A stretch of 64,000 nucleotides of DNA from Capitulum mitella (lineage: Eukaryota > Arthropoda > Thecostraca > Pollicipedomorpha > Pollicipedidae), in assembly GCA_030062745.1 (NCBI GenBank), contig CP099842.1:25515822-25579821 (forward strand). The letters run 5' to 3'. A program made the translations under genes and the position numbers. Positions 38,501-50,005 of the stretch are shown one piece after another (the first letter of the stretch is position 1; each line of letters opens with the position of its first letter). The notes below the pieces were generated by a model that had not been told where the DNA came from, ran no database searches, and saw only the letters and a program-made list of their open reading frames with translations.

Positions 38501-39609
38501 TGCGATTCTGGAGGGATGGGGGGGGGAAGAGCCCGGACCCTCCCCCAGTATACGGGTCTTTAAAATTAGATCTTTGGCGATGACTGGAAAGAAACAGTCT
38601 GAAATCCCACGTGGACGTGGACACCCCCCAGTAATTTCCGGAAATCTCCAGCTATGATAAGGAGCACAGCTAAAGTACCGCTTTGTTGCATGATTGGAAA
38701 ATTGCCCGCTTACATCAGGTGCACGTCAATTTTTCGCGTGAAGTGTGCGGAATCCAATGCTGCACGTATTGCCGTATTCCAGCCAACCCGTACGGGTGCC
38801 CCTCTCGCCCCCCCCCCCCCATGCAGAACCCCCCTCCTGCAGGGCGGGAGATGATCGGCACCAGACCGCCACGAAAACCTGCCCCATCGTCGCCGCCTGA
38901 AACCGGAAAACGGCGGTGCCATGGCGTCGCGGTGCTGTCGGCCGGAAGAACAAAGCCCTGACAAATAAGGCGATTGGCTGGGCCGGCGCCGGCGCCGGCG
39001 CCGAGCCCGTGTCGCGGTGACGGAACTGACGGGCCGTTCCGTCCACAGGTGATCGCCCGCCGGACGTGTGCGGACAAGCCGGAGGTGTTGGTCAGATGGG
39101 AGCCGGCCGACATGTGAGTGCGAGAGGCCCGCTGCGGCTGGCCGTGTGGCTGTCTCGCTAGCAGGGAAACGTGGCGCTGGGCAGTGTGGAGTGAATAGAA
39201 ACGGTACATTGGCGCCTGGCGCAAATGACTTTGTACCTCAGTTTGCAGCCGAAGATTTGGTGCGATTTGCGGTAATTGGTCTGTTTTTTGTCTGACTATA
39301 CGCTTGATCCGTCAGTTTTGCTACCTTCTCGGGCAAATCCTTGCGTGCTTAGTAAGCGGCACCCGTAAGGCTTCCGCTGAAGTCGTTTACATCATCGTCG
39401 TTTGGTGTGCATCATTCGGTGCCTCTCGTCCGTGACTTGGTGCTGACGCCGTCCTCTCTGCCGGCAGAGTCGAGGACGAGTGGGTGCCGGCGCACGCCTT
39501 CCGGCCGACGCGCCAGGTGCCGGTCAGCCAGCTGCCGGCGGCGGCGGCGGCGCGCCTGGCCGGCGCCGTCGGCCGGCCGCCGCCGCGCCGCCGCCGCAAG
39601 GACCGGTAG
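34523..39609 (+). CDS. AEBP2: AEBP2/Jing homologue, PRC2-associated zinc-finger protein (5 exons seen, 5' start unresolved)
   Basis: Exons read at 34523-35558, 37238-37364, 38054-38178, 39049-39113 and 39468-39609. They join in phase and give 497 residues before the stop at 39607. AEBP2 (Jing in flies) is a nuclear accessory subunit of Polycomb repressive complex 2 that binds SUZ12, RBBP4 and DNA and tunes H3K27 methylation. What identifies it: three closely spaced C2H2 fingers, all C-x4-C; finger 2 in a CLWQGCKVF context with HVLTHGG; finger 3 as CIVDGC; then a basic linker, a FDFCDATVM block that matches the DFFDAQTLD block of vertebrate AEBP2, a VIARR..VRWEPAD block matching VIAKR..LHWMPED, and a VSQLP...RRRRKDR tail matching the SKLP...RLKR end. 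Length is close to vertebrate AEBP2 (about 500 residues). The N-terminal part is acidic and Ser/Pro-rich. The first exon seen has a clean acceptor at 34521-34522 and an in-frame stop at 34500, so either an upstream exon supplies the start or translation begins at the ATG at 34647 (456 residues). Family identity is secure; the start is not. Confidence 0.9.
37238..37364 (+). CDS. AEBP2: AEBP2 homologue, exon completing zinc finger 3 plus basic linker
   Basis: Acceptor ggttgcag ends at 37237 and donor gtaagt begins at 37365. It enters in phase 0 and leaves in phase 1. It continues the previous exon as SVLERHVNSHF, which provides both histidines of finger 3; the vertebrate counterpart reads GGLARHVPTHF. 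A Ser/Arg/Lys-rich linker (KLSRRSSRRA) follows. The intron before it is 1,679 bp and very GC-rich. Confidence 0.9.
38054..38178 (+). CDS. AEBP2: AEBP2 homologue, exon with the SUZ12-contacting block
   Basis: Acceptor ctcgcccgcag ends at 38053 and donor gtgagg begins at 38179. It enters in phase 1 and leaves in phase 0. The peptide starts RIFDFCDATVMERLQ and corresponds to the DFFDAQTLDAIRHR block of vertebrate AEBP2, in the C-terminal part that packs on SUZ12 in PRC2 structures. No exon encoding a vertebrate-like Lys/Arg run directly before this block was recognised in the 689-bp intron. Confidence 0.85.
39049..39113 (+). CDS. AEBP2: AEBP2 homologue, small exon
   Basis: Acceptor gtccacag ends at 39048 and donor gtgagt begins at 39114. 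It enters in phase 0 and leaves in phase 2. It encodes VIARRTCADKPEVLVRWEPAD, which follows the conserved VIAKR...LLLHWMPED pattern. The pattern match and perfect splice phase make it secure despite 65 bp of length. Confidence 0.88.
39468..39609 (+). CDS. AEBP2: AEBP2 homologue, last coding exon
   Basis: Acceptor ctctgccggcag ends at 39467; the stop TAG is at 39607-39609. The exon begins VEDEWVPAHAF, like the LPDVWVNESE segment, then VSQLP, an Ala-rich stretch and a strongly basic end (RRRRKDR). It is more alanine-rich than vertebrate AEBP2, in keeping with the local GC bias. Confidence 0.88.
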
Positions 39610-42600
39610 CAGGCCGGCCGGCGCCGCCCCCCTCCGTTCCTAGCGCCGGCCGCCGCCGGCGCCGCCTCTCAGGACTGCTGCGCGTCCCGTCGGCAGCGCG
39701 TCTCCAGTACAAATCGTTCTTAAGTTGCTGATGCGTGTCATGTCGTAGTGGGTAAGGGATGGCGGCCGAACGGGGCGCCGTCTGGCGGCGGGGCCTCGGC
39801 GCCGCCGCCGGCGCGTCGACTAGTAGGTCGGTTGGAGAGAGACCAGCGTCGCCACTGCCAGTAGTTAGCTCGGTCGGCTCGGACCACAACCAGCCTGATC
39901 TTCGTTCCAGTTTTGCAGTTTTTGTACATATTTGTGCCACTGTGCGTGCCGTCGTGTAGTACAAGACCGTCACTGCCCGCTCACTGCCAATGCCCACTAG
40001 TGCCATCTAGCCGCGTCGTGCCGTCTCCATCTGTCGATCTCTGGCCATGCTGCGCCGCGCCGCGTCGGCGGCGCTCGCCGGCCGCCCAGGGCCCTGGGGG
40101 TCCGCCCAGCACTGGTCTCGATACTCACTTTCCAGCAGATCTCGTTTTAACCGCGCTCTCACAAAAGGCCGTCCCCGGGTCATCCGCGCGACGCGGCCGC
40201 GGCGGCGTCCCGCCGGTCGGGGCAGCCAACGGTGGCGCCGCGTCGTGGAGACTCTGTTTACTGCTAGTGCCGGAGGCGTCCGCGGGGTGGTGTCGCGTCA
40301 ACAGGCAGCTCCACCCAGGCTCAGCAAAGACCTCATTGTCGTTCTCATGATTGCAAGAAGTGTGGGAAACGCTTTTCGGTTACGCAGTTTCCTTGTGTCG
40401 TAGGAATTTTGTAGTGCAGCTTTCTGAGTAGTGTCCACGTGCCCTGTAAGTGCCTGCATTTTCTTCCTTTGGAACTGCCATTTTGTCCTGGTCACTTGGG
40501 GCGGACGAATACTTTCTGTATTTTATTTCGTTAGCTTGTACCTCGAAACCCTCATTTTTCCTCTCCGTGGAACGTTTTCGTTTGCATCAGTGGCCTGCGA
40601 TCTCCCACGTTAGGATCAAGGCTGTTGCTGCCTGAAATCAAGTCCTGAAACCAAGCAACATGTGCCCGCGTAAAAAAAATGCGTTTCATTGTTGATTTGT
40701 TAGACTGGTTTCTTCAGCCATGGCATAATGGAACACGTGATTAATATGTACACAATCATTCGCATAAACATATTGGTCTCTGTGCTGTGATTTTCCGTCA
40801 CGTTTTGCTAAATTTTACCGGCACCCGTCACGTTTTCGTGTGGAGGAAGTGGCACGTTTACTGCGTGCCGAGCTACACGCGGCGACCCCTCTCCGTGCCT
40901 CCGCTCAACCCCGATGTTCACGTCGCGCCGTGTGGGGACGGACGTCGCCGGCGCCGCGTCTCACTGTGCGCTCCACCGCGCTGTCACGTGCCGGCCGCCA
41001 GCGCCGGCCGATGTGGCGCTGCGCCTGGACCAGAGGCTAGTGTCGGTGAGATGACGTCATCTCCGGGGGGAGGGATAAGCGATGATCGTGGATGCGTGTC
41101 GCGCGCCGTGGGCCTTTCCGGGGTCGACTGCGTGATTTTTACTACCGTAAGACAAAAGTTTCGGTGTGAGGTGTTTGCGTTCGTCGGAACCCCCTGCAAT
41201 GGGTTGGCTCAGTTCCGAGACTTGCTCATGTTTGTGTGTTGATGTGTGCGTAGATATTTATTTAATCGATATTGTGATTTTTTGCGTAGGGCGTATTTTC
41301 GTGTTGACTGTCAGCGCTGCGGCGAGTCGTAGATGTGCGGGCCGATGGTTTCACCTGGTCAACGACACGGACCTCATTTTGTCGTCTGCTCAGCTGTCAA
41401 CGCCCGGGCCGTTTTTTACACTCTGCACCGTGAGAACTGTTGAAACATACGAGAACTTAAATATGCACCCGCACTATCGGTGTGTTTTACTGGGCGTATG
41501 TGTGCGTGTGCTTGTACATACCTGACCGGTGGTACGTTAATGTGGTCATGTGCTGTTCAGATTTGGTCTCGGCCTTGAGGTTCATTGGAAAGTGAACTTT
41601 GCTGTCGTTTTTAATAAAACGGTTCGTACGATGCGGATTTATTTTATTTTGCAGATGCGATCGGTACACAGCTGGCGCCTGCTCATGAAGAAACAGAACG
41701 TCATGACACGGATTTCCGCGTACGGAGTCATTCGGACAGAAGTACGGAATTAGCTGTCATATAAGGCGACAGAACGTTTATAAACACTCTGCTGCACACT
41801 TAACGATATTTACCACCACGACGCAGAGGGAAGAAACATCTACGGCTCGATTCTGTACGCAGCCTTGCGCGATTGGGCGAAGTTCACAGGAACAGAAAAC
41901 TGGAAGTGGGGGCTTCTCAAATCCCCTCCTCCCCATACAGGAATAGAGTTAAACCCGTGCCAAAATCTTCGGCACCGCTTATACCTCCTGACCACAATCT
42001 TTTTCGTGCCGTTGTGTCCCCTTGGTCGTGACCGGCTTATTGGTAGGACTGTGTTCCGCGAGGACCATATAGCCTTACGCAAAAACCGTAAAGGTAATGC
42101 CTGACCTTGACCTTGGTCAGTGACGTAGCCAGGTGTCGGTCCGGCAAAAGGCAAATTCAAATTTAGGGCCTCCAATCAACCTCAAATTAGGAAAACTGCA
42201 TATCTGCGAGGCCTGCGAGCAAGCCAGGTTCGATTCCAGGCCTTTGCGCTGGATACTGCCAGATCTGTCCGTTTTTTACTCCCGTCCTCATGTCTTCCAC
42301 TGGCCGGCTGACCTTTCGTCACGTGGTCCCGAACCCGTAACAATAGATGGCAATAGATCAGTAATGGTAACAGATCGGCAAACGGTGAGCAGTCGGCCTC
42401 CCGATTCGCCCCAGTGCGCATCGTATTGTACTGCGTCGTATCGTGTATTCGTAAAGCTATCCACAGTGTGGTTCTTAAGGTTTGTGTTATGCCATGTAGG
42501 ACCCATACATGAAATCTGAACGCTCAAAGCAATATGTGCACATAAAACCTAATACTGCAACTTACCTACACAACACGGATGAAGTTAACATCAAAATAAA

Positions 42601-43214
42601 GTTTATAGCAAAAGCTCCAAGCGTTCATCTTGAGGCGCCCTCCTTTTCACCACCCAGCGCTCCTATGTGCGTTCCTCGGTGGCTACTGAGGCGCACTTTT
42701 TTCCTTCCTGTCGTCTCGTGCGCTGCTCTCTGAGGCGCACCTTTGTCTTTTCTTGCATATTCGTTTTGCGGCAAAGTGGAAACCTCCGTTATGCATATGG
42801 GGGATTATTACTGCGTCGTTTATTGTTTGCATGCTAGTCACGTTTCTATTCGCGGTCTAGTTAGACGGAGGATTAGTAACATAAGTTTCATTTTTTAATG
42901 CAGACGTCGTTTCGGTCTGATCTGGTCTACGGCGAGAATTGGTTTCTGAAACGGACTGCGATAAGGCAGCTTTACGAGTACAATATCTTCGCAAGTCGTG
43001 AAATTAACGCCAGTAACAGGCGTTGTAGGGTGCGTGACGAACGAGACCTGTCGTCTCCCTTTTTGTAATTGTTGTGGTTCGCATATTGCGAAATTTTGTG
43101 CCGTACAGTAGTAAACTGGACACTGCTCGGAACTCCGAGGAGTGCGTTCAACATATTTACCTCATTTCTGCAATACTTTCATTAAATTACATTAATGTCT
43201 CAGCGTTTCTTACC

Positions 43215-43900
43215 ATCCCAAGATTCCTGAGTCCCAGGGTTCCTGACCGTCCTAGGGCGGCAGGGCCCTGATTGTCCCAGGGATCACGACTGCCCCAGGA
43301 CCCCTGACCGTCTGAAGGCCCCTGGTCGTCCCAGGACCCCTGGCCATTCAGGCCCACTAAATGTGCCAAGGAAACGGACCATCCCAGGATCCCCGACTGT
43401 TTGAGATTCATGACTGTCTCATGACCCCTGACTGTCCCAAGGCCCTTGGCTGTCTCAGGGCTCATGACCCTTCTGAGACGTCAAGGCCCCTGACTGCTCC
43501 TAGGTCCTGGCCGCCCGTGGGCTTTTACCGTTAGCCCATCTTACCTACCATCTTACGTCTCTGACCGTCCCACGCTCCTCACTTCATCAGGGTCTGTGAC
43601 TGTCCCAATACCCCTGACTATTCTTGGACCCCTGACCATACCCGGGCCCTTGACCGCTCCGGGCCGTCGACCATCCTGGGGCCCATGAACTCCCCAGGAC
43701 CGCAGTCTTGGGGCTCATGATTGTTCTGGGGCCCCAACCATCCTGGGTTCTTGCCTTTCCCATGGCATCTGACCGTCGCAAGGTTTCTGACTGTTTCATG
43801 GTTTCTTGCTATCTCATTGTTTCTGACCGCCGCAGAGTTCATGGGCCTCTCAGGGCCCGAATCATACCAGAACCTCTGACCATTCAAAGACCCCGATTGC
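43215..43900. repeat. Degenerate minisatellite around CCCCTGACCGTCCCAGG
   Basis: Pieces such as cccaggacccctgaccgtc, ctgactgtcccaaggccc and cctggtcgtcccaggacccc recur at irregular 17-25 bp spacing. Long minus-strand frames here (for example 43187-43465) simply translate the repeat. Confidence 0.85.
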
Positions 43901-44324
43901 TTTATGCTTATGATAGTCTCGAAATTATTGCAAAAAAACAAATTTTGACTTTTGACGTTGACCTGACCTTGTAAAGTGATCTCAGATGAACAAAATTTTG
44001 TGTGCAAATTGCCCAACTATTTAGCTATACATCCATATAAAGTTTTAAGTTTTATCTTAAAAACTCTGTTTTTGGCAGATATTTTCCTTTTACTCTCAAC
44101 ATGGTCAAAAATGGCCTGAGGTGCCTCCTAAAAACGTTGCCTGGCTCCGCTCCTGAGCAAAGTAGAATTGCGAAATTTTGTCACGGCACGTAGGAAGAAT
44201 AACTAGGAAAAGTGACCAAGTTTCGTGAAGCTGCGTTAAAAAGCCTGGAATTGGCAAACAAAAAACCCGAGGGGGGGGCGGATTCAGCCCCCCCTGCCGG
44301 GAGTAGGGTTAAGAAAAATCGTAT

Positions 44325-44395
44325 CGTGCCAGAAGAGGACTCGAACCGGCAGATAACCCTTAAACAGGCGCCTCGTGCACTGTTTATCGTTGTGG
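44325..44395 (-). repeat. tRNA-like fragment, possible SINE head
   Basis: On the minus strand a perfect RNA polymerase III B-box (GGTTCGAGTCC at 44347-44337) follows a GGCGCCTGTTTAAGG segment like the D-to-anticodon region of a leucine tRNA. The T-arm and acceptor stems do not pair well, so a functional tRNA is unlikely. A G/C-rich hairpin (44266-44295) lies just downstream of the fragment on that strand. Confidence 0.35.
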
Positions 44396-44849
44396 CTATT
44401 ACATCAGCATTCCGGCAAAACTCATCATTTTGACGTGCTCCGTATTTTGCTGTTTTCTCATTCACTTCTATGCTTATCAGATGAGAGTGTATCCCCGGTG
44501 ACGTCATGTATTGTCACGCCGCTTTTTAAGATGCCTAAACAATGGTGGAGTTTATGATCACCGAACGTGCCGCACTTGCGACTTGGATAGTGTGGTGAGC
44601 TTGCGTACGGTGTGCGCGGCTTCAGCATGCGCTATGGGATCACGTTTTAGCGGTGGGATGCATTGCGGTTAATTTATGTCGAAGAACAGCTTTCTTGGCG
44701 AAAGAAAGTTGTGGAAATTTGCGCCTGAAGCCGCTGGAGAGCCATTCAGTATCTTTCAAAGTTCATGTGCAATATACTATTGAGGACAGTTTTGTTGATC
44801 GAAGTCGGGGCCTAGCAAATACACCAAGTGAAGTTTCACGAGCGTGAAA

Positions 44850-44953
44850 ATGCCGTCCTTCCAGACGCATACAGTCAGATTTTTTGTCCCTGAGCCTAAG
44901 GCAATACATTGTGCTGCTCTGAACAATGAGACGAAGAAACTGGCAGTGTCGAG
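44850..44953 (+). CDS. UTP4: UTP4 exon 1 (start codon)
   Basis: ATG at 44850 in the context gaaaATGc. It encodes MPSFQTHTVRFFVPEPKAIH and ends in LAVS with two bases of the next codon; donor gtgagt begins at 44954. Human UTP4 begins with the same layout (short leader, HRVRFF, then LAVSR), which fixes the start. No clear TATA box was seen in the 250 bp upstream. Confidence 0.93.
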
Positions 44954-47900
44954 GTGAGTGTTCATTGCTAAATGTATGTGTTTGCTTGCGGAATACCTAT
45001 TTGTCATGTACTCAAGCCTGAGTATAGGTTCTTCCTTAATTGATGACCGACAGAATGGAGCAAATCATATTTATCACTGAGAATCATTTATATGACTATG
45101 TGACTCAAAATTGTTTATTATTCCTGCTTCATTGTTTCATATTATAAATTTCATATCGGCATCTTGAAGTACGTACAGTACAAAACAATCAATGCTAAGC
45201 TTAGCTTGTTGATTAAACTCTGAACAGTGAGCCCATTACACAAGAACTTCTGTGTATGACATAATGCCATCCCAGTAAACTTGACAGCATGTCCAAAATG
45301 TGACTGGTTGCAGCAAGAACTCAGCACAGTGAACCTATTGTTTGAAACTTTTAGAACATTAAATAGGAATTTTCTAACCTGCGTGATGACTTCCTGCCTA
45401 AGTAGCATAACAAAATGATTTTTAGTGCAGAATTAGTTCCTAGTACAGGGTAAGGAAAATGGTTTGAGTATAGAGTTGTTGGGGCAGTGCATTAAGAAAT
45501 AAAAATTCCTTCACCATAGTATGAATGCATTACCATTCACTATGAACCATGTCTTGCAAATTTGCATAGATATGCTCATATTTATCAGTGATAAAACATT
45601 GCCTCAAGTGTCTACTCCTTTGAAAGCACAGTACAGAAAATAGCTTATTGTACAATGTTCCATGTGGGAGTAGATAATTACCTGTGGGGAACAGGAGGTT
45701 TTTCCAGTATTACACTTTGGAGTGGCTCATTATGTTACAGAGTCCTGGGTTGGCAGAAATAAAACTCACCCAGTTGTCTTGCTGACACTTTTGATGTGGT
45801 GTGTGTGCTTGTGTAACTAGGCCTTTGTGGCAGCTTGGTAAGGCATATGTTTTGGTGTCAGAAAAAGCTATGCATGGACATTGGGAAATGATGGAAGGGA
45901 TTGAAAAGACTGGTGGTAATGCTGTTAAAATGAACTAAAAATAATATAAATTGCATACATCTTGTTCAGATCTAATGTCATTCCTGTAGTGCAGAACCTT
46001 GCCAGGCATTTAAGCATACATTATAGCATACACTGGAGTACTGTGGGGTGCACTGGGTACCATTGACACAGTTGACTGTATGAGGGCATGCATTAGTCGA
46101 TATCCAATGTAGCTTATATGAATGGGATAACTCATGAGGGAAAACTACCATGGTGTAGGGAAAACTGTGTGAAGGCAAATGCAACCATGTTTTAAAAATT
46201 TTGTTACCATTGCTTTATTTGCAGGAATTTAAAAAGGCAAGTGAAATATGTTCCTTGGTAATCTTGAGCCTGAACAGTCTTTTTGTTTGGGAATGAGAAA
46301 TGGCAGTCTTTTTGAAAATGTGTAAAAGTCCAGTTTTTTGTACCATGACTACAAGGCAATACTGCATGTTCTTTATGCAATATGGAGGCCCTGTCAGACC
46401 TCTGCCACACTTTTGTCACAATTTTTGCATTGGGAAATGATGCTGAAGCAAATGTGGCAGAGCACAAGCTGGGAAATGACCCTACCGTGGTGTGCTGCAG
46501 GTCAGACAACTCTGTGGAGCTGTGGGATGTCGGGAGCGCGCTGTCGATGCGCGGCGCGCCCGTCTGCCAGGCGCGCCTGCCGGCCGTGCCCGGCGCCAGC
46601 GTGGAGGCGCTGGCCTGGTGCACCGGCCGGCTCTTCTCCACCGGCCTGCACGGGCACGTGCTGGAGCACGGCGGCGCCGACCTGGAGGCCACGGCCAGCA
46701 CGTCGGTGACGGGCGGCGCCGCCTGGTGCCTGGCCGCCGAGCCGGGCCGCCGCCAGCTGGCCGCCGGCACGGAGGACGGTCATGTGGTGCTGCAGCGGCT
46801 CGGCGATGAGGGCCTCGTCTTCGAGAAAAGGCTCACCAAGCAGGTCGGGGGACGTGGCTATGTTGCATTGACACTGAAAGAAACTTTGCATTTAAGAATC
46901 TGGGAGGCGGAGGGTTTGATGTACGATGATATAGGTTGAGCATTCGGTGATAGACAACACCTTAGGTTTTGCATCTCCTGATAGACTATACCTCACTGTT
47001 TACATTCCGGGATATGACGCATGCACCACCTCGCAACTCGCACCTTAGCTGTTGATCGATGGCACTCCCGACCATATACGCCATTGCCGCCTGCCTCCCA
47101 CACTGGAAGATACCAAGGACGAGACCAGCCCCAAACGTCTCTGTCTGCGCCATGATGAAACTGTTGTCCGCCTTGTCCACAGGAGAAGCGCATCCTGAGC
47201 GTAGCGTGGCACTCTGACGGCCGACACCTGGCGGCCGGCTCGGTCAACACGGTCTGCCTACACGACACGGAGACGGGCGGCGTGATCTCGCGCATCGCCG
47301 TCGGCCGCAAGCCGGGCCGCCGGGAGACGCTCGTCTGGAGCGTGGCCGTGCTGGACGACCTGACCATCGTCACTGGCGACTCCAGGTGCGAGATCGGAAT
47401 GGGGAACAGGAGAGCGGGAGGGGGACGGCGGGGTATCAGAAGCAGTTGGTGGGAATGGTGCAGGAACGTCACATAGATGGTGGGAGTGGCGGGAGGAGGG
47501 GGAGTGAACAGGGAGGGGAGGAAGATGGCCACTGATTCCAGATAAGGGGTAGAGGGTGTTACCAGTTCCTGCAAATGGGTATGGAATAGAGCTGAGAATT
47601 CGGATTCGGATGATGTGGCTATTCGGCCGAATATTCGGATTCGGCGAATGTCCGAATGCAAGTTTCATAATTCGAATATTCGAGGAATATTCAATTAGTC
47701 ATTTTTTCCGTCGACTATTCGCTGAATATTCAAATTACAGTCAAACATTCAAGTATCCTTTTGCATTTTGCTGGCTATTCTGAAGATTTGTGGGGGCCAG
47801 GTTATACAAAACCATGAAGAATGTTAGTCGGGACATTGCATAACGTTTTCGTGTCCTCGTACATCATTAGACAAAGAATATTGCGCGGCAGTAGCGGTGA

Positions 47901-49969
47901 AACATGCTGTACCTGATCCCTGCTTTGGCACTGATCTGCGCCTGAAATTTTGTGCAGCGATGACCAGCCTCGGGGGTAATATTCGCTGAATATTCGAATT
48001 TCGATCGGTCATTCAAGCATTCTTTTGCATTTTGCTGCTTAATCGGAAGATTTGCGGGAGCCAAATTATGCAAAACCATGCATGATGTTTTTGGGACATT
48101 GTTTTACCTTTCCATGTCTTCGTACATCGGTAAAGGTAAGAACATTGCTTGTTCGTAGCGGCGAAAAATGCTCTGCCCCATTCCCGGCGTGGCATTGATC
48201 TGCGTCCATAATTGTGAGGAGCGATTCCCAGCCACACGCATAATTTGATGTGTATTTCATGCCTATCCACGACGGGCAGAAACGTCAGGTAGGAATCAGA
48301 ACGTGAGTGAAGCTGGACGCTACCTGAAAACAAACATCAGCTATTTTACGTCGTCTCCTTTACTGCCACCTTTTAAAACGAATGAAGGGCAATGACCGGT
48401 CTCGCCCTGTCGGACAGTAAGCTTTTGGACCGATGCTGAATCCGCGCACTACGAATATCTCACAATAACAATCATATAGTGGAAATGCGCCGGAATTGAG
48501 CCGAAATCGAGGCTGGAGATTGCTGCGCCGCGCACTGGCGCACTCACAGTACTTGAATGGCCCTTGAAATGAGTCTGCGAAGTGTGGGTATATTTAACCC
48601 CATTCCATGCAGCAGGATAATGTTTACTTTTTCTTTGGGCCGAAACACTAAATTGTGTCCGTAGATGGCGCACGAAAATGGAATAACTGATTGCAGTGGT
48701 GCGTTCAACACTAAACCGAGTAGAGTCTGGACCTTGTATATTGTCTGGATGAGGTGGCGGCGAGCGAGAGAGGAAAATCGTCTCCATTTCAGTGTTTGGG
48801 TGGAATGCCAATCAGGGCGCCTTCTGCCGTTAATGTCATGCTGCTCTCCGTCCTCGGCGGCTCCCGGCCGCCGTCCGCGGTGTGCTCGGTGGCGGCCGTG
48901 GTTTGGAAGTTTCGTAATATGTTCATGCCATTGTGAATTAGTCTGATTTTTACATTTTGTTCCGATCGTACCTTTCGGGATGAAGTGATCCGAACTTTAA
49001 TAAATTCGAGTATTTGCCCCGAATATTCGAATGGACAAGGTCTAGTATTGGAATCCAAAAACTTACCCGAATTCTCATCTCTAGTCAGGAAGGAGTGGTG
49101 TGGTAATGGTGACTCGAAGCACGACTCCACTTTCACAAAAGGGTAGCCTGTTAAATACCGTGCGATAACACATAACGAATATTTCAGCAAATGTTTCTTG
49201 CCTTTGAAATACGACTTCGCCAGTTCCAGTTAACTTTGAGCCTGGTTGTTCCAGTCCCTCGTAATCAGTTTCTCATTCGCTCTGCGGCAGTTGAGGAAGC
49301 AATGGTGCGTGTGTGCTACCTGCCTAAAGAACCGTGAGCTTTTGTCGATTTCATTGTCGTTAACTTATAACGATAACGAATAGTCCGTGGCGTGGATCTG
49401 GTCTCGTACATTGAAGATATTCACATTGCTCAAACGCCGCCGCAAGGACGGGACCAGAAGCCGCAGTCTTTCCTGGCGCTCCCGGGCCGTGTTAACTAGC
49501 GCCTCCTCCCCCTCCCCTGTACAGAGGACGCGTCTCGTTCTGGAACGGCCGTCTGGGCGCGCTGCACGCCTCGCTCAGCTCCCACAAGGCGGACGTGCTG
49601 TCGGTGGCGGCGGCCGGCCGCGGCGACACCGTGTTCGCCGCCGGCGTCGACCCCACCATCGTGCGGTTCGAGCGCGTGGCCGGCGCGCGCGCCGCCACCG
49701 CCTCCTGGGTCCGCTCCACGCGCGTCGAGCTGCACGTGCGCGACGTGCGCGTGCTGATCGCCGTCGACCGGTGGCTGATATCGGCAGGTCAGTGGAAACG
49801 TATGTCTAATTGTAAAGGGCCCTGCTCGTCGGCCATTACGTTAAAGATACTGTGGTATTATTGGGCATCCGCCTAGTCTGGCTGCGTCTCGACGACCCTT
49901 CGCCCGCCAGGCTCACACACGCGTCCCAACCCCCCCCCCCTTTATTTCCCCCCCCCCCCCACCCCACCC

Positions 49970-50005
<36 letters not shown>

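Larger units (their letters stand above)
39610..44849. other. Intergenic region between AEBP2 and UTP4; probable AEBP2 3' UTR at the start
   Basis: No coding frame recognised. The first part should hold the AEBP2 3' UTR; the nearest canonical AATAAA I see is at 41613-41618, about 2 kb after the stop. The remainder contains repeat fragments (41.9-42.1, 43.2-43.9, 44.2-44.4 kb). Confidence 0.55.

Noticed and set aside
42224..42242. GGTTCGATTCC B-box like a tRNA T-arm
   Set aside because: No A-box at the right distance and no acceptor-stem pairing.
47708..49190. Minus-strand frames in the hAT-like element as possible transposase
   Set aside because: Short (at most 133 codons), no hAT dimerisation or zinc-finger pattern.
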